The notes: generated by a model from the letters alone, not told the origin. A stretch of DNA of 64,000 nucleotides from Faecalibacterium sp. I4-1-79 (GCF_023347235.1 NZ_CP094467.1:1116001-1180000), one strand, 5' to 3'. Counted from the stretch's first letter, positions 15,386 to 24,336 are shown. Translations and numbers: made by a program.

Positions 15386-17134
15386 TTAAGCAAGGCTCCA
15401 TCCAGCCGCATTCTTTCGGATGTTGACAAACTCCTGATAAATGCCGGGCTGCTTCAAAAGTTCTTCGTGCGTGCCCTGCTGTGCAATCTGGCCGTTGTCA
15501 ATGACCAAAATCTGATCGGCATTCTGGATGGTATTCAGACGGTGGGCGATTACGAGAAGTGTCTTGCCCTTTACCAGTTCCGAGATGGCCTCCTGAATAT
15601 AGCTTTCGTTATCAGTATCTACGCTTGCGGTAGCTTCATCCAAAATGATGATAGGGGCATCTTTCAAGATGCAGCGTGCAATCGAGATGCGCTGCTTTTC
15701 ACCGCCGGAGAGTGTAGCACCGCCTTCACCAACTACGGTCTGGAATCCATCAGGCAACGCCATGATGAAATCATAGCAGCGGGCCTTCTTAGCAGCTGCA
15801 TAGACTTCTTCCTCTGTGGCGTCCGGTTTGCCTATGCTGATATTGTTGTAAATGGTATCTTGGAATAAGTACACTCGCTGGAATACCATGCTGATCTGCT
15901 CCATCAGCTCTGCCAAAGGCACGTTCCGAATGTCCATACCTCTTATTATTATGCTGCCAGATTTTACATCCCAAAGCCGAGCCAGTAAATTGGCAATAGT
16001 AGACTTTCCGCTGCCAGAAGGTCCGACTAAAGCAGTCATAGAATCTTTCTTCATGGCAAAGCTGATATGATGCAGAACTTCTTTGTCCTGATAAGCAAAT
16101 ACAACATCGTTAAACTGAACTTCTGGCTGTCCCGGCTGTGCCTGTGCAGGAAGATGCTGCTTGCCCGTGTCGGGAAGTTCAGGCTCATTCAGGACTGCTT
16201 CAATGCGGTCAAGAGCTGCATTCATAACGGTAAGGCGAGATGCTTCCCCATAAAGAGCTTTCAGCGGTCCAAAGAGGTCAAACACAAACAACAGAACACC
16301 AAGCACATAGGACAGCGGAAGTGCGCCGCGCTGTTCCAATACAATCGACAAGCCGAAAATCGCCGCAATACCAATGCCGTAAAGGATATTCAGACTCATT
16401 GTCCATGGTGTCATTTTCTGCTCAAAAGCAAGGGAGGTGTTTCTGGAACGCTGGAAATTGTCAGTCAGTTCTTCTGATTTTTCGCCCAGCAGGTTGTAGC
16501 TCTTGATGACGCCAATGCCCTCCACAAAGGATAGCACCGCATCGGTCAGCCGTTCGCTCTGTTCCTGCCGCTCTGCGGCTTCCCGCAGGGAAACCTTGTT
16601 CATTCCTTTTGACACCAGCCATGCCAGAACCGTGACGGCAGCAGCAATCAAACCAAGCTGTACGTTCAAATAAAACATGAATACCAGCAGAATCAAGGAG
16701 GACAGCAGATAGCCCATCATGTTGCCCAGCGTACTCATAGCGACTTCTTCAATGAATACCATATCCGTGCTAAGAACAGAGCTGATTTTGCCAATGTTGC
16801 CGGAAGTAAAATAGCCCATCGGAAGTTTCCGCAGATGGCTACCCAGTTCCATGCGTTTATCCGCAAACATCAAATATCCTGCGGCACTTTGCAGGCTGTC
16901 GCTGAGGTAATGAACAAGAATTTGCACCAACACTGCTGCGGCAAGTCCAAGGCCGATATAAAGGCAAGTCTGGCTGGTCAGTGTGTCAGCTGCAAAGCGG
17001 CTTAAAACTACAAAGGCAAGAACGATTGGCATTTTTGACAAAATGGATTCCAAAAACGCACAAACGAATGCACCTTGAATACGGCCTTTATAACGGCCGG
17101 AAAGTTTCAAAATTCTTGAAAACATCGCAAACAT
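15386..17134 (-). CDS. ABC transporter, fused TMD-NBD (YbtQ/IrtB-like)
   Basis: 582 residues: six membrane helices (about 20-300) and a C-terminal ATPase with Walker A GPSGSGKST, signature LSGGEKQR, Walker B IIILDEATA and H-loop IAHRLNTI. It abuts the preceding gene (stop TAA directly followed by its ATG), so the two half-transporters should form a heterodimer. By fold these are exporter-type, but heterodimers of this subclass (YbtPQ, IrtAB) import metal-siderophore complexes. Context with an AraC regulator and an ECF system supports uptake or metal acquisition, which remains inference. Confidence 0.85.
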   Translation of the reverse strand: MFAMFSRILKLSGRYKGRIQGAFVCAFLESILSKMPIVLAFVVLSRFAADTLTSQTCLYIGLGLAAAVLVQILVHYLSDSLQSAAGYLMFADKRMELGSHLRKLPMGYFTSGNIGKISSVLSTDMVFIEEVAMSTLGNMMGYLLSSLILLVFMFYLNVQLGLIAAAVTVLAWLVSKGMNKVSLREAAERQEQSERLTDAVLSFVEGIGVIKSYNLLGEKSEELTDNFQRSRNTSLAFEQKMTPWTMSLNILYGIGIAAIFGLSIVLEQRGALPLSYVLGVLLFVFDLFGPLKALYGEASRLTVMNAALDRIEAVLNEPELPDTGKQHLPAQAQPGQPEVQFNDVVFAYQDKEVLHHISFAMKKDSMTALVGPSGSGKSTIANLLARLWDVKSGSIIIRGMDIRNVPLAELMEQISMVFQRVYLFQDTIYNNISIGKPDATEEEVYAAAKKARCYDFIMALPDGFQTVVGEGGATLSGGEKQRISIARCILKDAPIIILDEATASVDTDNESYIQEAISELVKGKTLLVIAHRLNTIQNADQILVIDNGQIAQQGTHEELLKQPGIYQEFVNIRKNAAGWSLA

Positions 17135-18919
17135 TTAGGCTCCCTCCTTTGCAGTGTGTACTTTCCATTCGGCACTGTCCTGTGCGGCTTTCCACAATTT
17201 CTGATATTCAGGGCAGGAGCGAATCAAATCCTGATGCTTACCCGCTGCTACCAATTTTCCGTGGTCGATGACACAAATTTGATCGGCATTCATAATGGCG
17301 GGCAGTTTGTGAGCAATCACCACGAGGGTCTTGCCTTTTACAAGTTCTGCAATGGCTGCTTCCATCTTTTCTTCATTTTCGGGGTCAGCATAGGCTGTTG
17401 CTTCATCAAGAACTACAATGGGGGCATCCTTTAAGATTGCTCGCGCCAGAGAAATACGCTGACGCTGACCGCCGGAGAGCATTTTTCCGGCATCGCCTGC
17501 CATGGAGTGAATGCCCTGCGGAAGTTTTTCAATGAACTCCATGCACTGAGCTTTCTTTGCGGCCTCTATTACTTCTTCATCCGTTGCAGTCAACCGACCG
17601 AGCCGGATGTTCTCCAGCAGAGAAGTATTAAACAAATACTGATCCTGCGCCACATAGGAGATACGACTGTTCAATGCTTCAAGGCTCATATCGCAAAGTT
17701 TCTGTCCGCCGATGGAAATGCTGCCCTTTTGCGGGTCATAATAGTGAATCAGCAGTTTTGCCAAGGTACTCTTGCCGGAGCCAGACTCACCGACAAGAGC
17801 AGTTTTTTGTCCAGCCTTTGCCGTAAAGGAAATATCATGGAGAACTTCATCCTCAATCACCGCGGGCTTTCCATCCGGGCCGGGCTGTGTTGTCTGGTAA
17901 GCGAAAGAAACATGGTCGTAAGTAACGGTGTCATCTATTCCATGGAATCTATCATTCGTCTGCTGAAGTTCCGGCGCATCCAACACCTGCTCCAATGCGG
18001 AGATTTTATAGTTGAGCTGGGGCATGGTTGGCAGAAAGCCAAGAGATTTCAGCAGCGGCATACCGATACTCAAAGAAAGACACAGCACCAAAATCAAATT
18101 GGGCAGAGCCGACCAGCCGCAGAGGACAAACCATGCACCCACAGGCAGGGTCAGGATGATGGTACAAGGAAGCAGGCTGCTGTAAATCGCCATCCACGGC
18201 CATGCCGCCCTATACCATGCCAGTGTATAGTTCCGATAATCTGATATATCTTTGCGGAACCGTTCGTAAGAATCTGCGTCTTTATTGAAAACCTTGACGA
18301 CTTCCATACCGTTGATGTACTCAATAATGGTATTGTTCATCTTTTGCCCGGCCATATAGTAAGGTCCCATTTTCTTCATACCAACGGAATACATCGTCAT
18401 CATGGCAACTAAGCTAAGCGGAATGGATGCCAAAGATAACAGTGCCAGCTTCCAGTCTACAAAGAACATTGCCACATAAACTGCAATGGGAACCATCAGG
18501 TTGGCGATGCCCTCCGGCATAGAGTGTGCCAGCAGAACTTCCAGACTGTCTACATCGTCCACGAACAGCTTTTTCACGGTGCCAGTGCCTTTGTCCTGAA
18601 TAACACCCAGCGGCAGTTTTTCAAACCGTTTTTGCAGAGCCGTCCGCAGGCGGAGCAGCGTGTCATAAGCTGCTTTATGAGAGAGATTCAGGCCCCAGCC
18701 ATAGAAAAGAGCTTGCAGCACCAGACATACCAAAACCAGTATGACATGCTGGATGATAAAGGAAGCAGTGATTGCCTCCCCCATGACCAGCGGTGCAATT
18801 ACCTGATATGCCAGCACAAAGGGAAAAACACCCAGCAGAACACTGACCAGCACGATGGCTGTTGCAGCATAGAGGCCTTTTTTATGAGGTCCGGCATATT
18901 CAAATACTTTTTGGAACAT
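17135..18919 (-). CDS. ABC transporter, fused TMD-NBD (YbtP/IrtA-like)
   Basis: 594 residues with six membrane helices and a C-terminal ATPase: Walker A GESGSGKST, signature LSGGQRQR, Walker B VVLDEATAYADPENE and H-loop IAHKLPAI. The ATAxADPENE form after Walker B is characteristic of YbtP/IrtA-type proteins, in contrast to the SVDTDNE form of its partner. GGAGG lies 7 nt upstream. A terminator-like hairpin separates it from the ECF ATPase gene by only about 40 nt, so expression may depend on read-through. Substrate not determinable. Confidence 0.87.
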   Translation of the reverse strand: MFQKVFEYAGPHKKGLYAATAIVLVSVLLGVFPFVLAYQVIAPLVMGEAITASFIIQHVILVLVCLVLQALFYGWGLNLSHKAAYDTLLRLRTALQKRFEKLPLGVIQDKGTGTVKKLFVDDVDSLEVLLAHSMPEGIANLMVPIAVYVAMFFVDWKLALLSLASIPLSLVAMMTMYSVGMKKMGPYYMAGQKMNNTIIEYINGMEVVKVFNKDADSYERFRKDISDYRNYTLAWYRAAWPWMAIYSSLLPCTIILTLPVGAWFVLCGWSALPNLILVLCLSLSIGMPLLKSLGFLPTMPQLNYKISALEQVLDAPELQQTNDRFHGIDDTVTYDHVSFAYQTTQPGPDGKPAVIEDEVLHDISFTAKAGQKTALVGESGSGKSTLAKLLIHYYDPQKGSISIGGQKLCDMSLEALNSRISYVAQDQYLFNTSLLENIRLGRLTATDEEVIEAAKKAQCMEFIEKLPQGIHSMAGDAGKMLSGGQRQRISLARAILKDAPIVVLDEATAYADPENEEKMEAAIAELVKGKTLVVIAHKLPAIMNADQICVIDHGKLVAAGKHQDLIRSCPEYQKLWKAAQDSAEWKVHTAKEGA

Positions 18920-18956
18920 AAGCCCTCCTTATATTGAGCCGTACTGTCTGTGCTTC

Positions 18957-18991
18957 AAAAACAAGAGGCCGCCAAAGTAAAGCGGCCTCTT
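18957..18991 (-). terminator. Hairpin between the ECF ATPase and ABC genes
   Basis: Ten base pairs (AAGAGGCCGC/GCGGCCTCTT), 9-nt loop, followed on the minus strand by GTTTTTG. No obvious promoter fits between it and the next gene start 40 nt on, so it may set the ratio of ECF to ABC expression. Confidence 0.7.
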
Positions 18992-19045
18992 ATCATTATC
19001 TTTCTGTCCAGTCAAGGCGGCCCTGACATTCATAATTTCTAAAAT

Positions 19046-20512
19046 TCACTGGCGGATTCGGAAAAAATCCAAAACCTTTTTACTGCCGGATTCGTCCAAT
19101 GGATAGCTTTCTTTTATTTGCCCTTTTTCCATATGGACTACATACGAACATCCCGCCATCACCAACTCCGGATCATGCGTAATAACAAGAAGCGTTTTGC
19201 CCTGATCCGCGAGTGACTTCAAACTCCGCGCAACTTCCCGCATATGTTTGAGATCAAGCCCGCTGGTTGGTTCGTCAAACACAATGATCTCCCGGTTACT
19301 CACAATGGCAGATGCGATCGCTACCCGCTGTTTTTGCCCGCCGGAAAGAGAAAGCGGGTGCCTGTCTTTATATTCCAGCAGATCAAACTGTTTAAGGATT
19401 TCATCTGCAACAGTTTCATCCTCGTTGTCCATGCTCAGAAGCACTTCATCCGTCACGCTTTCGGTAAATAGCTGATGGCTGGTATCCTGCATTACCATGT
19501 AGCAATGTTTGAGCCGGGCTTTCCAATCAAGGGTTTTCCCGTCAACCTGCAAAAGGCCACACTTCTTTTCCAGTCCGCAAATACAGCGGGCCAGAGTAGA
19601 TTTTCCAGCGCCATTCAGGCCGATAATGGCAATCGTTTCTCCAACAGGCAGTTCAGCACTCGGAATATGGAGGCTTTCCGGTTCCCGCTTTTTATACGCA
19701 AAGCAGAAATTTTGAAATTCCATCAGTTTAGCTGTATGCGCCTGATACTGATTCGCGGGTTTCAACTTCGAGAGAGAAAACGGCCGCAGCCCCATTTCTT
19801 TTCGAGTGCTATCCGATAAACTGTCAAATTCAGCAGGCGTGTATTCCCGTTCAATCTCCCCATCTTTTACATACAGCACACGATCTGCAAGATCGTGAAG
19901 GTAGTAAAGGCGGTGTTCTGCAATCAGAATTGTTTTGCCCTGCTTTTTCCAGAGGCTCAAGACCTGCCGCAGGTCATCAATAGCAGCCATATCCAGATTA
20001 GAAGATGGTTCGTCAAGGACCATAATTCCCGGCAGCAATACACTTGATGAAGCACAGGCTATTTTTTGCTTTTCGCCCCCGGACAGAGCAAACACGCTTC
20101 GCCCCATCAAATCTTCAATATGATAATCGGAAACTGTACGGTCAATCCTTTTCAGGATATCTTCCTGGGGATAGCCTAAATTTTCACAGGCAAAGGCTAA
20201 TTCACTATCCGTATCCACGTTGAAAAACTGACTTTTGGGATTCTGGAATACAGATCCCACCATAGCAGCCAAGTCATAAAGCGGCGTATCTGATACGCTT
20301 TTTCCGTCCAGAAGGACATCGCCCTCTAAATTACCTTCGTAATAATGAGGCACCAGCCCGTTTACCAAACGGGTAATCGTTGTTTTCCCGCAGCCGGATT
20401 CTCCCGTGAGTAAAACAAATTCCCCTGTGTTTATGGTGAGATTGACATTTCTAATCCCTCCGCCGCTGGATTCTTCACCATAAGAAAAAGAAACATTTTG
20501 AAAATCTATCAT
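19046..20512 (-). CDS. ECF transporter double ATPase (EcfA-EcfA' fusion)
   Basis: 488 residues from ATG 20512, which overlaps the upstream stop (ATGA) and follows GGAGGG. There are two ABC domains. The first has GESGCGKTT, LSGGEKQK and MVLDEPSSNLD; the second has GLNGAGKST, LSGGQKQR and IVFDEPTSGLD. Fused EcfA pairs power energy-coupling-factor importers together with a T subunit and a substrate-binding S subunit, both encoded just upstream. Confidence 0.9.
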   Translation of the reverse strand: MIDFQNVSFSYGEESSGGGIRNVNLTINTGEFVLLTGESGCGKTTITRLVNGLVPHYYEGNLEGDVLLDGKSVSDTPLYDLAAMVGSVFQNPKSQFFNVDTDSELAFACENLGYPQEDILKRIDRTVSDYHIEDLMGRSVFALSGGEKQKIACASSSVLLPGIMVLDEPSSNLDMAAIDDLRQVLSLWKKQGKTILIAEHRLYYLHDLADRVLYVKDGEIEREYTPAEFDSLSDSTRKEMGLRPFSLSKLKPANQYQAHTAKLMEFQNFCFAYKKREPESLHIPSAELPVGETIAIIGLNGAGKSTLARCICGLEKKCGLLQVDGKTLDWKARLKHCYMVMQDTSHQLFTESVTDEVLLSMDNEDETVADEILKQFDLLEYKDRHPLSLSGGQKQRVAIASAIVSNREIIVFDEPTSGLDLKHMREVARSLKSLADQGKTLLVITHDPELVMAGCSYVVHMEKGQIKESYPLDESGSKKVLDFFRIRQ

Positions 20513-21261
20513 GGCAAAATCCCTCCTGCGGAAATTATCGGGGAAGCAATCGCCCAAACCACTACAAAGCAACAAAACAAGATCAGCACCACATCGGCAA
20601 AACTGAATTTAAGCTGGCAAATGTTTGTGCGTTTGACAGGAGCGCCGAGGCCACGGGTAATTGCCGCGGCGGAAAGTTCCTCACCGATTTTCACGGAGCA
20701 GGTAATCATCGGGATCAGCTTATACTCCAATATTTTTGAAGGTTTTTTCCCTCCAAGTTTAATCCCACGCATTTTCATAGCGTCACTGATTGCTTCTGAC
20801 TCCTGAAAGACAGTTGGAAAGAAGCGGAACATGACCGTTAAGGGAATCGTCACTTCTTTAGGCATATGGATTCTTTCCATGCCGGAAATCAATTCACTGA
20901 CCGTTGTTGTTTTCACTGCATAGGCAGCAATCGCAACACTGGGAAGGATTCGGCAGAAGAATCCTGTTGTAAACAGAACGAGGAAATTCAATATTCCCGT
21001 AAGGTGCGGCAAAACATAAATTTGAACAGCATAAAAAGCAGAAAACATAGCAATATAGCCCACAGCTTTTGCACATTGTTTCGAGGTAAGCAGCAATATA
21101 GCCGGAACCGTACAAAGAACAAGGCGGATCAGCCCCATAGCTTCTCCGCCTGTTCCACCCATGACAAAAATGCTTATGATGAAGATGAGCAACAGTTTTG
21201 TACGCGGATCGAGCCGTAGCCCTTGTTCTGTTTTTTTGCTGAGCAGAATTTCCCGCGCCAT
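20509..21261 (-). CDS. ECF transporter T component (EcfT/CbiQ family)
   Basis: 250 residues from the ATG at 21261, which overlaps the S-component stop (TAATG). The N-terminus is GLRLDPRTKLLLIF, typical for EcfT, followed by several membrane helices and the coupling region with Ala-Arg-Gly signatures: MKMRGIKLGG near residue 170 and AAITRGLGAP near residue 205. EcfT joins the S component to the ATPases. Confidence 0.88.
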   Translation of the reverse strand: MAREILLSKKTEQGLRLDPRTKLLLIFIISIFVMGGTGGEAMGLIRLVLCTVPAILLLTSKQCAKAVGYIAMFSAFYAVQIYVLPHLTGILNFLVLFTTGFFCRILPSVAIAAYAVKTTTVSELISGMERIHMPKEVTIPLTVMFRFFPTVFQESEAISDAMKMRGIKLGGKKPSKILEYKLIPMITCSVKIGEELSAAAITRGLGAPVKRTNICQLKFSFADVVLILFCCFVVVWAIASPIISAGGILP

Positions 21262-21857
21262 TATGCAATACCGGCACGCTGGAAGTGCTTTTTGCAAATG
21301 GCTTTCCCAATCATACCTCCGACAAGGCCAAACACAAAGCAGGCAACCAGCAGAATAGGCGCAATCCACATAGGCATATATGTATTAAGGGTAGCTGCAT
21401 ATTCAGCGCCGTATCCTTCAGTCAACATTACCATATAGCTTTCACGGTTCAGGAAAATGGGAGCAAAGTTGCCAAACACCCAGATGCTGAACACGCCGCA
21501 GGAAAGAACTGTACTCTTTGCACTTTTGTAGTCCGCCTTTTTCAGGATCACGTCGGCCAACAGGCCGCCAACAAGACCAGTTACCATAGTAAGATAGCCG
21601 TTGCCGAAGAACACCATGATTAGGCCAATCAGGAAACCCATGATTGCAGTCATCCCGAATTTTTTAGCCTTTGTAACATACAGCATATAGGGGATGCCGC
21701 CAATCAAAGGGCACAGCACCGCCATCAGCGGAATAAAAACGGGGATAAAGCCAAGCATCGCCACCAGCATAACAATCACGACATAGATGACGGTGTAGAT
21801 GCCGATAGTAATTAAATCTTTTCCCTCAAGCCGGGAACTTTTTTTCTGGGAACTCAT
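21261..21857 (-). CDS. ECF transporter S component (MptD/Trep_Strep family)
   Basis: 198 residues with about five to six membrane helices. The pattern LEGKDLITIGIYTVIY at the start, GGIPYMLYVTKAKKFG in the middle and a C-terminal GGMIGKAICKKHF fit the Trep_Strep/MptD-like S-component family, whose substrate is unknown. GGAGG lies 8-9 nt before the ATG. It is the first gene of the ECF operon and has its own promoter and operator-like dyad. Confidence 0.85.
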   Translation of the reverse strand: MSSQKKSSRLEGKDLITIGIYTVIYVVIVMLVAMLGFIPVFIPLMAVLCPLIGGIPYMLYVTKAKKFGMTAIMGFLIGLIMVFFGNGYLTMVTGLVGGLLADVILKKADYKSAKSTVLSCGVFSIWVFGNFAPIFLNRESYMVMLTEGYGAEYAATLNTYMPMWIAPILLVACFVFGLVGGMIGKAICKKHFQRAGIA

Positions 21858-21901
21858 ACCAGTATCCTCCTTATCTCTGAGAAAATGAAAATGCGATGTA
21901 G

Positions 21902-21915
21902 TTAGCTTTTTCTAA
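21902..21915. promoter_or_regulatory. Operator-like dyad TTAG-N6-CTAA at the ECF operon promoter
   Basis: TTAGCTTTTTCTAA lies just downstream of the -10 box of the ECF promoter. The same TTAG-N6-CTAA arrangement occurs at 22986-22999 at the AraC promoter. The spacing matches part of DtxR/IdeR-type metal operators, but an AraC or other regulator is equally possible. Confidence 0.55.
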
Positions 21916-21926
21916 CCACACCACAT

Positions 21927-21955
21927 ATAATAGCAATTTGCGCCCACGATTCCAA
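21927..21955 (-). promoter_or_regulatory. Promoter of the ECF/ABC operon
   Basis: TTGGAA and TATTAT with a 17-bp spacer on the minus strand, about 70 nt before the S-component ATG; the operator-like dyad begins about 12 nt downstream of the -10 box. Confidence 0.65.
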
Positions 21956-21998
21956 CCCAAAACCAATTTTATTCTACCCAAAATCAGTATTTTTGCGT

Positions 21999-22964
21999 TT
22001 ATCCAATCGTAGCTTCTGCTTTATAGTTTTTCGGATTCACTCCGTATTTCCTTTTGAACGCCGCTGCGAAATTGCTTGCTTTTGAATATCCCACCAGTAT
22101 AGCCACCTGGCTGACATTCAAATTACTTTCTAACAGCAGGCTTGCCGCCTTTTCTAACCGCTGGTCGATGACATACGCATGAACCGATGTTCCGAACAGG
22201 GAGGAAAAGCCCTTCGTCAATTTTGAAGTGCTGATATTGACCTGCCGCGCCAATTCCTCGCAGCTCGGAGCCAGGGCAAGCTGGCTGTCAATAATTCGCT
22301 TTGCCTCTATGATGGAATCCCGGTCACTTCTGGAAATTGCAACGTAGGTTGACGCGAGAATACTCAGCTCCAGGACCTCGCTCAAATATACCGACAGCAA
22401 CTCAAAGACCTTGCTTTCCAGAAACAGGTATCCCAACCCGCCGCGATATTGCGTGAAGTCTTTCAGCTCCGCAAAAATGTGTTCCATATAGGGCGTGATA
22501 TTCACCTTTGATATGCCGTCCAATAATTTTTTCTGATAGACCTCAATCTCACCGGCCTCAAAGTAGTCATTCAGAATCTTATAGAAATAGGATCGAGGTA
22601 TTTTCACATTTTTGAAAAGGAAATCGCTCTTTTTAGAATAGCACAGATATTCCATTTTCCCGTGGCCGCGATAAATACAGGATTCACCCTTTTGTATACT
22701 GGCACTTTGCCGGTTGTCTGCAATATTCCAGGAAACGCCGTCATTGAAGCAGAACAGCATTTGTATGTATTCTTCACTGCTCACTCCCTGCACGTTCATA
22801 TCCGAAAAGTAATTCATTCTCCAGTCTGAAACAACTGCTCCCTGTTTCGTGACGATCTGCGAAATCTGACCGGTTCCCATGTCTGTCGGAATATCTATGG
22901 TGATCGTCTGCGGTGAATTAGAGAGCAGATCACGATAAAGATTATTCATGTATTGATTTGTCAT
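21999..22964 (-). CDS. AraC-family transcriptional regulator (YbtA-like)
   Basis: 321 residues. The C-terminal 100 residues carry the two helix-turn-helix motifs of AraC proteins (CEELARQVNISTSKLTKGF and SQVAILVGYSKASNFAAAFK, then RKYGVNPKNYK). The N-terminal 200 residues form a ligand-sensing part without a recognisable cupin signature. It lies upstream of the ECF/ABC genes in the same direction, with its own promoter. In yersiniabactin systems an AraC protein (YbtA) activates the similar ABC pair in response to the metallophore, so this gene is likely the cargo regulator. Confidence 0.88.
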   Translation of the reverse strand: MTNQYMNNLYRDLLSNSPQTITIDIPTDMGTGQISQIVTKQGAVVSDWRMNYFSDMNVQGVSSEEYIQMLFCFNDGVSWNIADNRQSASIQKGESCIYRGHGKMEYLCYSKKSDFLFKNVKIPRSYFYKILNDYFEAGEIEVYQKKLLDGISKVNITPYMEHIFAELKDFTQYRGGLGYLFLESKVFELLSVYLSEVLELSILASTYVAISRSDRDSIIEAKRIIDSQLALAPSCEELARQVNISTSKLTKGFSSLFGTSVHAYVIDQRLEKAASLLLESNLNVSQVAILVGYSKASNFAAAFKRKYGVNPKNYKAEATIG

Positions 22965-22985
22965 GTATGAGTGCCCTCCTTATGG

Positions 22986-22999
22986 TTAGCTAAAGCTAA
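22986..22999. promoter_or_regulatory. Operator-like dyad at the araC-type gene promoter
   Basis: TTAGCTAAAGCTAA, a perfect dyad and second copy of TTAG-N6-CTAA, between the -10 box and the ribosome site of the AraC-family gene. Confidence 0.55.
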
Positions 23000-23003
23000 T
23001 AAC

Positions 23004-23032
23004 AGTTTACAACACCAACCCGGAAAAGTCAA
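23004..23032 (-). promoter_or_regulatory. Promoter of the AraC-family gene
   Basis: TTGACT and TAAACT with a 17-bp spacer on the minus strand, 40 nt upstream of the ATG. Confidence 0.7.
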
Positions 23033-23196
23033 TTTGTATTCCTTGTGTAGCCAGAGCCATGATGGATCACACCATGAATGGAGGTTCAGCCGTGGCCTTT
23101 TTCTGTTTTTCTTTGCGGATACAGCCATTTTACCCTTTCCAGATTGTAGTATTAGTAGAGGGAGAAATAGAAGGTAGGGTTTCGATAGCAAGCAGT

Positions 23197-23285
23197 GCAG
23201 ACGTATATACATCTGCTTATTTTGCGCTGCAAAATGCTTGTTGGGGAGTGCCCCAAACCCCTTTGATCTGCATTTCTCAATGCAG
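23197..23285. other. Candidate oriT: four consecutive dyads in a non-coding stretch
   Basis: The stretch 22965-23310 has no convincing gene. It holds the AraC promoter and then four dyads in 89 bp: GCAGA-N10-TCTGC around GTATATAC (23197-23216), TTTTGC/GCAAAA (23220-23234), TTGGGG-AGTG-CCCCAA (23241-23256) and CTGCAT/ATGCAG (23268-23285). Such clustered small dyads next to a mobilisation region are typical of transfer origins. The nick site cannot be assigned. Confidence 0.45.
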
Positions 23286-23310
23286 GCTGCGCGTCCCGGC
23301 GGGAAGCTTT

Positions 23311-23829
23311 TTACCCGGTGATGCTCTCCGGGTCGTTGAGGACTTGCATGAGATAGAAAGCGGCTTCTGCAAGAGAATCGTACTTCATCTGGTCCGGGAC
23401 AGGCGCATCCAGAAGCGTAATGCCCCATTCCTGCATACATTCCGCAAGCTCCTGTTGTGCTTGCAATGCAGCCTCCCGGCGCACCTCCGGGGTCACTGCG
23501 TCGTCCAAAACGTAGTCAACATTAAATTTTCCATTGCGGTCCTCGGTCAACTCCACCATGGAGTAATGCTCCTCCCAGTAGTGGCAGTACCAGACCCTGC
23601 CGCCAATTTCCTCCATGTCGGAGCGCAGATCTTCTGCATCGTTCCATTGCGAAATCTCGGAAAGAATGCTTTGCAGCTGCTCATACGCTTGCTGTTCGGC
23701 GGGGGTGACTTTTTTGCAACGGTATTCCCGCTGGATGGTGCGCTGCCAGTACAACGCCAACTTTCCCTGTTTTGCCCGCTCGATCGCATCCTGAATGTCG
23801 GCTAAAATGCTGTACCGTGGTTCTCTCAT
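23311..23829 (-). CDS. Hypothetical ICE protein, 172 aa
   Basis: A complete gene with GGGAG upstream of its ATG. The protein is acidic, soluble and mostly helical, with a Trp/Tyr-rich centre (GGRVWYCHYWEEHYSMVEL). No catalytic motif or membrane segment is visible and I do not recognise the family. It lies between the candidate oriT and an XRE regulator, at the edge of the mobilisation module, and has its own terminator arrangement upstream. Confidence 0.6.
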   Translation of the reverse strand: MREPRYSILADIQDAIERAKQGKLALYWQRTIQREYRCKKVTPAEQQAYEQLQSILSEISQWNDAEDLRSDMEEIGGRVWYCHYWEEHYSMVELTEDRNGKFNVDYVLDDAVTPEVRREAALQAQQELAECMQEWGITLLDAPVPDQMKYDSLAEAAFYLMQVLNDPESITG

Positions 23830-23902
23830 CTTAACACTCCCAAAATCAACTCTTTAGGAAACAATACATCCTATAAGAATGATTATAGCCGAAAGGAATG
23901 CA

Positions 23903-23940
23903 AAAGAAAAGCGCATCGGCCAAATTTCAGCCGATGCGCT
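23903..23940 (-). terminator. Terminator after the XRE regulator at 23956
   Basis: Eleven base pairs (AGCGCATCGGC/GCCGATGCGCT), 9-nt loop, followed on the minus strand by TTTCTTTT. Confidence 0.85.
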
Positions 23941-23955
23941 TGCAAAGTTTGTGAT

Positions 23956-24294
23956 TTATTCTTCGTTTGTGAGGTAGGGGAGATTGCTGATATAGGTATC
24001 CAGTAAATCGAGGGCTGCTTTTTTCTGGATGGGGGTCAAGCCTTCCAGTCGCTTGCGGATCTCGTCGTCGGTCACATGAGATGCACTGGGCACCAGATCA
24101 CACAACAATGTGTCTGCGGAAATATTCAGAGCGTTCAGAAGTTTAACAATGGTGGCAAGGCCGGGTTCCTTTAAGCCGCGCTCTACCATGCCGATATAGT
24201 TGGAGGAAAGCTCGGATTTTTCCGCAAGTTGTTCCAGCGTCAACCCATGCTTTATACGCTGCTCCCGCAGTCTCTGTCCAAAAAGCTCTTTCAT
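23956..24294 (-). CDS. XRE-family HTH regulator
   Basis: 112 residues. Residues 5-62 are a Cro/CI-type helix-turn-helix (FGQRLREQRIKHGLTLEQLA, ELSSNYIGMVERGLKEPG). The C-terminal part is a short helical region. It lies downstream of the relaxase terminator and probably has its own promoter within a 7-bp dyad with a 17-nt spacer at 24306-24336, which suggests autoregulation. It may control mobilisation genes. Confidence 0.82.
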   Translation of the reverse strand: MKELFGQRLREQRIKHGLTLEQLAEKSELSSNYIGMVERGLKEPGLATIVKLLNALNISADTLLCDLVPSASHVTDDEIRKRLEGLTPIQKKAALDLLDTYISNLPYLTNEE

Positions 24295-24305
24295 AGTGCA
24301 ACCTC

Positions 24306-24336
24306 ATCCTATCGTGTTCTTTACACTCCATAGGAT
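24306..24336. promoter_or_regulatory. Operator-like dyad upstream of the XRE gene
   Basis: ATCCTAT-N17-ATAGGAT with an inner GTGT/ACAC pair, 12 nt upstream of the start codon. It is a likely self-binding site of the regulator. Confidence 0.5.
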
